DNA of 64,000 nucleotides. It comes from Thereva unica. Lineage: Eukaryota > Arthropoda > Insecta > Diptera > Therevidae. Below the pieces are notes generated by a model. It was not told the DNA's origin. It was given only the letters and a program-made list of their open reading frames with translations, and searched no databases. The DNA is taken from NCBI GenBank assembly GCA_949987705.1, contig OX465282.1, positions 81,394,070 through 81,458,069 on the forward strand, read 5' to 3'. A program made the position numbers and the translations under genes. Below are positions 21,127-27,804 of this stretch, in pieces (the stretch's first letter is position 1; every line of letters begins with the position of its first letter).

Positions 21127-22032
21127 TTCCTTTGTGTTATCGTGTAAGGCCTTTATGGCGGTGGCGGACTCATTTTGCAGGGATGTCTGGTTCATTAATT
21201 TGCCCAAGTACGCTGTTATTAACAGCCGCTTATTCTCGTAGCGCTCATTAAGTGTTGTCCATGCAATGGAATAATTATGTTCTGTTACTGGGAGGTATTG
21301 TACAATTTTGCTGGCTTCCTCCACTAGGTTTGCCTTTAAATACATTAACTTCTGTAACGCACCCATTGGCTGAATATGGATTAATTCCTTGAGGCGATCT
21401 CGGAACTGTTCCCACTTGAGGTAATTCCCGTCAAACGTAGGTAGTGTGATCTTAGGGAGCTTTACTGAGTTTGATATTGATAGCCTGGATGGAAGTGTCG
21501 TTTCCTGAGGAGCAGAGAGTTCTTGGATATGTGTAATTATATCAAGATAGTGGTCCTCCAGTTCTAGGAACACATTCAGATTGTAGTCAGCTTGATCCAC
21601 TTCAGACATGATGTCTTGGTGTAACTTGCTGATATCCGTCCAATATTTTTCAGTTGTTGTTCTCCGTTGTGTGTAGTATGCTTGAGAACGCGGGATATTT
21701 AGGTCTTGTTCTGTGGATGCCAAAAGCCGTTCTAGAGCCGTCATAAGCGCATGTTGGCGTCGTAACCGTCTAGCTTGTTCTATGTCGGCCACTTCTCTCT
21801 TATCATCTGCTGATTCCTCAGGCTCACTTTCATTTTCCTGGCCGCTGGTGCCGGCTTTTGGGCTTAGATCTCTGACCTTTGCTGCTGTGGTCTTTGATGC
21901 TGGAAGCTTTGATGCTGCAAGTTCTGCTGTTGCAGCTATGATGGCTGCTTGAATTGCCTTTTTAAATTCTTCATACACGATGCGTTTTCCGATTCCGGAT
22001 TGAAGAGTTACAAGTTGTTCGAATGATTCCAT
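19663..22032 (-). CDS. Chimeric open frame: BEL gag N-terminus fused to LINE reverse transcriptase
   Basis: One uninterrupted 789-codon frame starts at ATG 22032 in the context CGCCATGG. Residues 1-300 are BEL/Pao gag: an alanine/charged N-terminus, then KLPKITLPTFDG, the EQFRDRLKELIH and LNERYENKRLLITAYL blocks (DUF1759-type). At about residue 302 the sequence switches in frame to the Jockey-like LINE: GPDNLPPSFLQRCS, then VDNYRGIAILS, YTDFSKAFDRVDH, GVPQGSHLGPLLFNIF, and the catalytic LFYADDLKIYS near residue 515. The C-terminal part includes LEYACPIWDP. Both halves look uninterrupted, so a fusion protein could be made from the BEL promoter. Whether it is expressed is unknown. Most likely it is an accident of insertion phase. 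Confidence 0.85.
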   Translation of the reverse strand: MESFEQLVTLQSGIGKRIVYEEFKKAIQAAIIAATAELAASKLPASKTTAAKVRDLSPKAGTSGQENESEPEESADDKREVADIEQARRLRRQHALMTALERLLASTEQDLNIPRSQAYYTQRRTTTEKYWTDISKLHQDIMSEVDQADYNLNVFLELEDHYLDIITHIQELSAPQETTLPSRLSISNSVKLPKITLPTFDGNYLKWEQFRDRLKELIHIQPMGALQKLMYLKANLVEEASKIVQYLPVTEHNYSIAWTTLNERYENKRLLITAYLGKLMNQTSLQNESATAIKALHDNTKEGPDNLPPSFLQRCSRLILFPLHIIFNRSLSIGKFHTQWKKSFLTPIYKACDKNSVDNYRGIAILSTIPKLFEKLVYDNIAPVIDPHLNEQQHGFRKGRSTTSNLMVLISELLCAMESGHQIDAVYTDFSKAFDRVDHHILIANLLKFGISGPSLEWIKSYLNGRTQVVRFQGFLSNEIEATSGVPQGSHLGPLLFNIFISDLSDKLVNIPHLFYADDLKIYSTIKSQTDVSFFQSKLNALQDWCTTNKLHLNISKCRAITFSRRKNTQLHYYYLNDKILNHVDHIVDLGVVLDNKSNFSLHYDNITARANKLLGFIKRRAKEFGDVRVTKTLFCSLVRPILEYACPIWDPIFQVSSSRIESIQKRFLLFSLRNQYDSQDYLSLPPYTERLKVLDLMPLSCRRKLLISCFTLDVLNGNLNVEFLSNRIKFNDQIRHTRHTKLLMEYRHRTDYARNEPVNRCCRVFNSYGSCYTPAINKLSYKKDSNPY

Positions 22033-22060
22033 GGCGTAATTGGGATCACCAAATGATTCT

Positions 22061-22080
22061 GGATCACGTCGGGGTCACCA
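22061..22080 (-). promoter_or_regulatory. BEL element primer binding site
   Basis: The minus strand reads TGGTGACCCCGACGTGATCC just after the LTR end. This is a common primer site in BEL/Pao elements. Confidence 0.75.
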
Positions 22081-22081
22081 A

Positions 22082-22336
22082 TGAAAAAATAGATTATTTT
22101 ATCTATTTAATAGACTTCTCAGTGCAGCCTCACACTGAGTATATAAAAAATAAAAAGGCTTTGACTGTTAATGACTGACTAATTTAATTTAATTGTTTCT
22201 TCTTTTATATACAAAATTATTTGCTTACACATCAAAGCTCAAGAATTGAACCTTGAACAGGCCGAGAATCAATGTGCAAGCACATTTCTGATGGTACCAA
22301 TAATTGCTGATCGTAATTAATTATTGACTAATTGTA
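22082..22336 (-). repeat. BEL/Pao 5' LTR (approximate)
   Basis: Ends in CA next to the primer site. A TATATAAAAGAAGAAAC motif on the minus strand (about 22194-22210) could be the TATA box. The outer limit at the ACA near 22334 is a guess, and no matching 3' LTR remains. Confidence 0.5.
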
Positions 22337-22935
22337 CACGAGCGGATGTCCACCGATGCAGGGTCACGCGCGTGCCAGAAATTTGCTGCATTTTCAGACA
22401 TCGGAAAACTTTTTGTGGTTTTAGACATCTTCATTGATATTCTTTCCGGATACTACATTTCTATTATCATGATCAAAAGGTCCGTATGTATCACTATTCA
22501 TAGAGTCAGTAACACTATACATATGTGCTTGCTATACGAGCTTGGTAGAAAACATTGCTGGAAAATTGGATTGTGTAGAATCTATGTACATATTTAACGC
22601 AGAATCTTTATTTATTTCACACGCCTCTTGAAGAATCCAGCTTGAAAATTGCTTTCTTGATGAAACTTTATTATTATCCTGAGCTATTTTCATCGGTTTT
22701 TATTTCTACCCTAAAAGAAGCAAAAGCAACTATACGCATTTTAAGGTCCTTACACATACTTGAGCATGTACATATATGTATTTGCATTACAGAAGTATTT
22801 CATAAGTACGTTCCTTAGATTGGAACGACAACTATTATTTCCACTCAAAGAAAATTTTAAAAGTCGTATTTATTAAATGAGAAACTAGTATTAATCACTA
22901 CAAACGCTCTAAAGACAACTGCATCAAATAACGAT
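22337..22935. other. Unassigned AT-rich spacer
   Basis: The only notable frame is an 83-codon plus-strand one at 22346-22597 with no recognisable domain. Confidence 0.3.
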
Positions 22936-22938
22936 TAA

Positions 22939-23378
22939 AGGTGATGGCCCAATCACGACGGCGCGTCATACGTTGCGTTGACGTCCGTTGAAGGTTCATT
23001 CATAGCGTCAGGACTTCAAAAATGTTGTTTTCTAAATACATGTATGGATTTTTTGTATGCACTTGCAATAAGCCCATAGATATTTTTTCACAGATTTTAT
23101 TAATTTTTTTATCAAAAATTTTCATAAAAAATAACATTAACTAGTAAAATGTAAACTTTCCTCTATATTTTATTCTGAAATCATGATAATTCAACAGTTT
23201 GACAGTTTTGAAATTTTCAACGCCTGCTAACTTTTCCCGTCGCTTGACACCACTAACGCTGCAAAGTCGTGATTGGGATAGCTTGATTTGAATTACCCAC
23301 AATCGAATATCGACGTCAAAGCACGTCAACGCTTCGACGCACTTAAACGCGAATAAAGTCGTCATTGGACTACCGCCT
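22939..23378. mobile_element. PIF/Harbinger-type MITE, TAA duplication
   Basis: 440 bp. The left end AGGTGATGGCCCAATCACGAC and the inverted right end AGGCGGTAGTCCAATGACGAC match imperfectly, and TAA lies on both sides (22936-22938, 23379-23381). It shares the GGCCCAAT-like terminus with the elements at 5787 and 7812. No coding sequence. Confidence 0.65.
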
Positions 23379-23568
23379 TAAGAGAAATAAATTTATATAT
23401 TTCCCTTTTTAACTAAAAAACGAGTGTGGTTAGGACCACACTTTAGAAGTGTTAACTTCTATGGCTAGTCTAAATTTCCAAATCAATCTTAATGCAGGAC
23501 GATAAAGATTAATATATTTTATTTATGAATATTCTGTTAAAGTTTATTTAATTGTTACTTATATGCAC

Positions 23569-23690
23569 TCACTCCAAAATATGTTGCAATGTTTTGAAAA
23601 TTAAACTATTTGTCTTAAACTTATCACACAAAGATCGGACGATGGATGACTGGGATAATGTAGTTTTTAGTAAAAATAGTAGATAATATA
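23569..23690. repeat. Half copy of the CACTCACTC MITE
   Basis: CACTCACTCCAAAATATGTTGC, the TTTGTCTTAAACTTATCACA segment and GATGACTGGGATAATGTAG match the left half of the MITE at 40346-40563. The right half is absent. Confidence 0.65.
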
Positions 23691-24055
23691 TAGTAGATAA
23701 TATATAATAATAAATACATAGTACACAGTCCATAGGAAATATGTAGTACATAGTACACAATACTTATACAGAAATTTTTGCTATTTTAAACATTGTGCAA
23801 ATATGCAAAAAAGTCATATGTATTATATTCAGCCAAGGTCACGGATCTAAATTTTTATGGGAATCTACTGGATTAAATTTGATTTTTTTCAGAACAAGTA
23901 AAATAAGTAAAATTAAGCGATACTACCCCAGATATGTACGTAAAATACAGATGCCCAGTCGAATAGGCGAAACGCCGAAACGTATTCCATGTCGCCGAAA
24001 GCGATTAATCCAAGCAAAATATTTAAATATTGCAGCCATTTAGTTGGCTATAGCA
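23691..24055. other. Unassigned AT-rich spacer
   Basis: Low-complexity TATAGTAGATAATATA repeats lie at about 23680-23715. The rest has no supported feature. Confidence 0.3.
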
Positions 24056-24084
24056 TGGCAACTTTTAGCCGAGGTCCAGCAATA

Positions 24085-24320
24085 GAAAGCAGCGATGGTG
24101 ACACGCACACTTTGCTGCGCACCCGTTTCTGGCTACTTGTGCCTATGCAGCTGTCTAGAGCATGGAAACTTTTGGTTGAGCTCCACTTACAAACAGCAGC
24201 GTATAATTCTATGTGTGCGAGGCAAAATAGCCCGTGCTTGGTGGGAGGGATTGGGTTGGAATGTTGCAATGCAGAAGCTGCTCTCAGCATTCATTTCATA
24301 TTCTCGCAATGCAGACGCCG
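24085..24320 (+). repeat. Left inverted arm
   Basis: Pairs with 27090-27330. Open frames on both strands occur through the arm in both copies, but they are shadows of the repeat and show no domain. Confidence 0.8.
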
Positions 24321-25251
24321 CACAATGGGCAAAACAAGTGAAAAAGCACGCAAAATAAAAAAAAAATTTTTTTAGTGTTATAATGTTTAATATTTCTTCT
24401 AGATATGTTAAATAACAAGGAACAACAAAATATGTTGGAAAAAAATGTATGTAAACTCAATAAATAACAAGAGTTTATAAGAAAATTATTACAAACAATG
24501 GTTGTTAAATACACCTTTTTAATACCACGTACGAACTTTCTTTCAATAGTCAATCCAATATTCGTGATTAAGGCAGATAATTTTTTGTATTATTTTGTTA
24601 CATATATTAAGAAAATTTTCCTCTTTAAAATTAAAATATAATACATTTTAATGAGAAATATACTAGGGTGGTAAAAATCTGGATTCTTACTACAAATTAC
24701 CAAAATTTATAATTTTTCAAATGACAGAACTAATTTTGGCTGCAGATGGCTGAGGTATGTGTTGTAAAAATTTAAAGATTTATGTTACCAGATACAAATC
24801 CCGTTCATTCCAAGTGCTACTTTCTGCTACTTTTTGAAAAAAAAAAAAAAAAAAAAATACTTTTAAACATGCTTATACGCGATAATTTAGTGATTCATTA
24901 TGTGTGAAAATTACGAGCGTAACCGAGGCACAAGACTTATTACGGGTCCAAATTTTGGTTCTCATCTCAATAATTATTCTTTTTCATTTTATTTAAATTC
25001 AAACAGTCCCACTACAACTTTGCTTATCGTCTATAGATATAATCCATTTCGTTTTACTGTATGAGTAGATAACTAGTATAAGCTGCAACGACTGTGCGTC
25101 TGAGTTTATTATGTTTACGTTTTTCGCGGAAAGTGTTTTTTGATTTGGTGTGCTTGTATTCTTGATAGTTATCAAAAGTATTGTGAGTGGTCAACTGCTT
25201 AGATACACTGTTTATAATGGGTAACTAGTGGATAAGTACAATTGGTGGCCA
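24321..25251. other. Spacer inside the compound structure
   Basis: AT-rich, with an A-run at about 24837-24857. I see no gene. Confidence 0.3.
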
Positions 25252-25618
25252 ATGTCTCCCACAGTGCATAAAGTTCTTGTTCACGGAGAAGATATTATAC
25301 AGTATGGAATATTACCAGTAGGTACGTTAACTTATTATTTAGTTCGTTTTAAATTACTGGATGCTTGTGGCTAAAAATAAAACAATCATCCTTTAATTAT
25401 TTATTTCATTATGTGCAGGGCAAATGTCTGAAGAAGCATTGGAGCATTGCAATAAAAAATTTAAGGCCTACAAAAGTAGTTTCGCTAGACGAAGTTCCAG
25501 AAAACAGAATTTAGAAGATATTTTTCATCGATTTCTTTTAATGTCTGATCCCTATATTTGCCACTTAAGATTGCACAATGAAAAAAAAAGAAATCTATTG
25601 ACTTACCTGGGGAAGTGA
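25252..25618 (+). pseudogene. Spliced 3' fragment of an unrecognised conserved gene
   Basis: Two exons can be read. Exon 1 (from ATG 25252, possibly open further upstream) gives MSPTVHKVLVHGEDIIQYGI then LPV, and ends at 25321. A 97-bp GT-AG intron (25322-25418, donor GTACGT, acceptor TTATGTGCAG) interrupts a glycine codon. Exon 2 (25419-25618) continues QMSEEALEHCNKKFKAYKSS, FARRSSRKQNLEDIFHRFL, LMSDPYICHLR and stops at TGA. From memory, the pattern ILP-G-Q-SEEAxExxNKxFKxYR...R-xSRxxxxEDIxxxxLxxSDP is the C-terminal end of uncharacterised proteins seen in several arthropod genomes, some of them repeated and transposon-like. I know no function for it. The clean intron and long match to that pattern argue that it was once a real gene. 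No 5' part is seen in the window. Confidence 0.55.
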
Positions 25619-26025
25619 TAAACTTACTTAAGTGCTCATTAATAGAATAAGACTGATCAAGTACATTAATGTCGAAAATACGATGCATTAAATACAACTG
25701 TTGTAAATAATTTTGTCTATATTATTTATACACAATATTCCTCTTTTTATAACTAAATCTATAGTGTTTTTTACTAGTTACTCAAAACTAAATTTACGTA
25801 CAAGTATAAAAAAATATTTTTAAACTCATACATTACAAAAATTGATCGGAAAATATGTGATGCGCGCTCTTTTGACTGTTTTTGCCCATTGTGCGCCGCT
25901 CTCAAAATCCATGTCATATTCTCGATCCCATTCATTTCGTATTCTCGCAATGGAGACGCCGCTCTCAAAATTCATGTCATATTCTCGGCGAGAATATCAT
26001 CCTCTCGCACATCATCGACTAAAAG

Positions 26026-26460
26026 TGCCCCAGACCCAAAAAACCCTTTGCACCTAATCTGAACGCAGAAAGTTTGAATATAGCAAAGACACCCTTTTTG
26101 GGGGTAGTTTTAGCTAATTTAAGGGTGAAATATTAATTTTTCATTAAAAAATCCCTAAAATTCGTTATCAGCGACCCAAAAAAACCCCTATGGACCTAAT
26201 CTGGTCGCAAAAAGTGCGAAAATAGCGAAAACACCCCTTTTCGGGGGTAGTTTTACGTAATTTAAGGGTTAAATATTAATGTAACCTAAAAAAATCATCA
26301 AGATTCTTAATTAGCGACCCAAAAAACCCTTGGAAACCAATTCTTGGCCAAATCTATAGACTCAGAACGCGAATACATCAAAAATACCCCCTTTTGGGGG
26401 TGTTCCGCCTATTTCCGAACCAAATGACCCCGATTTTCGTGTTCAGCGACCCAAAAAACC
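26026..26460. repeat. Tandem array of about 140-bp units with G/C hairpins
   Basis: The phrase (GC)GACCCAAAAAACC recurs near 26030, 26168, 26312 and 26446, at intervals of 138, 144 and 134 bp. Each complete unit contains a small hairpin of the type ACCCCTTTTCGGGGGT (near 26090, 26234 and 26387), followed in the first two units by TAGTTTTA and AATTTAAGGGT. The units are diverged, as in an old minisatellite. Confidence 0.8.
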
Positions 26461-26807
26461 TATACTAGAGCAAATCTGGTATTCGCAACTTTAAGTACAA
26501 CCCCCCCCCCCCGTATTTTGACTGGAGTAATATGTAAGTAACATTTGGTCGAGCTCCAGCAACAGCCAGCAGCAAATGTGTGCGAGAGGATGAAATTAAT
26601 GCTAAGAGCGGCGTCTGCATTGCGAAAATGTGAAATGAATGGAATGCTTTGAATAGAGAAGATAAGGAACCGAAAATAGCGTACTCGTACATGTACACGG
26701 ATTTGAGGGAAGCACTTGGGATCAAGAAATTTTCTCTCTAATTCTCCCCTTCCACTTTAACCACAACCACAAAATACATTGACTTTAAACACAACAACAA
26801 AATACAT

Positions 26808-26970
26808 TGTCTAACCCGGACATAGGCGTAGTGAAATTTGTTCAGGTTTTGCGAAGGGTCTGCTTCAAACATTTAGCCAAGTGAAGCGTTCTCACCGAGA
26901 TGGTTGCTGAGAAACGATATCCCTCCCGGGTTTTGAATAAATATAACACAGCCACTGTCCGGGTTAGACA
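26808..26970. mobile_element. Small TIR element, 163 bp
   Basis: TGTCTAACCCGGACA at 26808-26822 and its exact inverse TGTCCGGGTTAGACA at 26956-26970. The interior is noncoding and no clear target duplication is visible. Confidence 0.6.
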
Positions 26971-27089
26971 CAAATACGTAAAGAATGCTATGCATTAGTG
27001 TGGCCAAAATGCTTCCCCGTGTTTAATAAATTGCACTTCCTCGTCTTCTCTATTCAAAGAATGGGAGCGAGAATAAGACATGGATTTTG

Positions 27090-27330
27090 TGAGCGGCGTC
27101 TGCATTGCGAGAATATGAAATGAATGCTGAGAGCAGCTTCTGCATTTGCAACATTCCAACCCAATCCCTCCCACCAAGCACGGGCTATTTTGCCTCGCAC
27201 ACATAGAATTATACGCTGCTGTTTGTAAGTGGAGCTCAACCAAAAGTTTCCATGCTCTAGACAGCTGCTTAGGCACAAGTAGCCAGAAACGGGTGAGCAA
27301 CAAAGTGCGCGGCGTGTCACCAACATTGCA
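27090..27330 (-). repeat. Right inverted arm
   Basis: Inverted copy of 24085-24320 with only a few differences. A degenerate second copy of its outer 40 bp (AGAAACGGGTG...CAACAAAGTGCGCG) follows at about 27330-27375. Confidence 0.8.
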
Positions 27331-27409
27331 GCAAGTGTCCAGAAACGGGTGTGCAACAAAGTGCGCGTGTCGCGAATTCTTTGTTTTACTCCCAGCGAAA
27401 AAGTGCCAA

Positions 27410-27744
27410 ACGCGAAATAACTATTTAAAACCTCTTTTAATAAAAAATAAAATAAAATAAAACTAAGAACGAAGGTTAAAATTAATATTTTATTTAAAGA
27501 AACCACTCTGGTTAACAATCAAAACTGAACTGACTTAAGCTAAAGAAATTATTTATTACTTAGGTGCCAAGATGCTTTATTTTATGGGTGCTGGGAACAA
27601 TTGGGAGATGTTTCTAGAAATTTTGTCTATGGGAACGGAAATCGGTGCACATGTTACGGTGGGAAGATTTTAATGTTGGGTGCAGGTGCAATATACATTT
27701 ATTGTCTTAGATTTAAGTTGAACTATTTATCCATAATCATAACT
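27410..27744 (-). repeat. Probable errantivirus 3' LTR
   Basis: Starts AGTTATGATTATGG on the minus strand directly after the purine tract. It contains an initiator-like GTCAGTTCAGTT and an AATAAAATATT signal in LTR order. The far end is uncertain because no second LTR remains. Confidence 0.5.
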
Positions 27745-27755
27745 CCTCCCTCCTT
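27745..27755 (-). promoter_or_regulatory. Errantivirus polypurine tract
   Basis: AAGGAGGGAGG on the minus strand, directly before the AGTTA start of the LTR. It overlaps the predicted env stop codon at 27754-27756. Confidence 0.6.
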
Positions 27756-27804
27756 AAGTGAAAACGATGGCCAAAGGAATTCTTTCTTTCTTCTTTGTGC
27801 CCCT

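Larger units (their letters stand above)
18130..22336 (-). mobile_element. Decayed BEL/Pao LTR retrotransposon, split by a LINE
   Basis: On the minus strand this holds a 5' LTR (about 22336-22082), a primer site (22080-22061), gag, a deleted protease region and part of the reverse transcriptase. The coding sequence then stops near 18130. RNase H, integrase and the 3' LTR are missing. A 5'-truncated Jockey-like LINE occupies 19551-21126. Confidence 0.85.
24056..27360. mobile_element. Compound structure bounded by long inverted arms
   Basis: The arms at about 24085-24320 and 27090-27330 are nearly identical in inverted orientation. Shared phrases include GTTTCTGGCTACTTGTGCC, TCCACTTACAAACAGCAGCG and GGGAGGGATTGGGTTGGAAT. 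Between them lie partial arm-like copies (25890-26010, 26560-26650), a spliced gene fragment (25252-25618), a tandem array of about 140-bp units (26026-26460) and a small TIR element (26808-26970). This could be a foldback-type element or a palindromic rearrangement. No transposase is evident and no target duplication was found. Confidence 0.6.
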
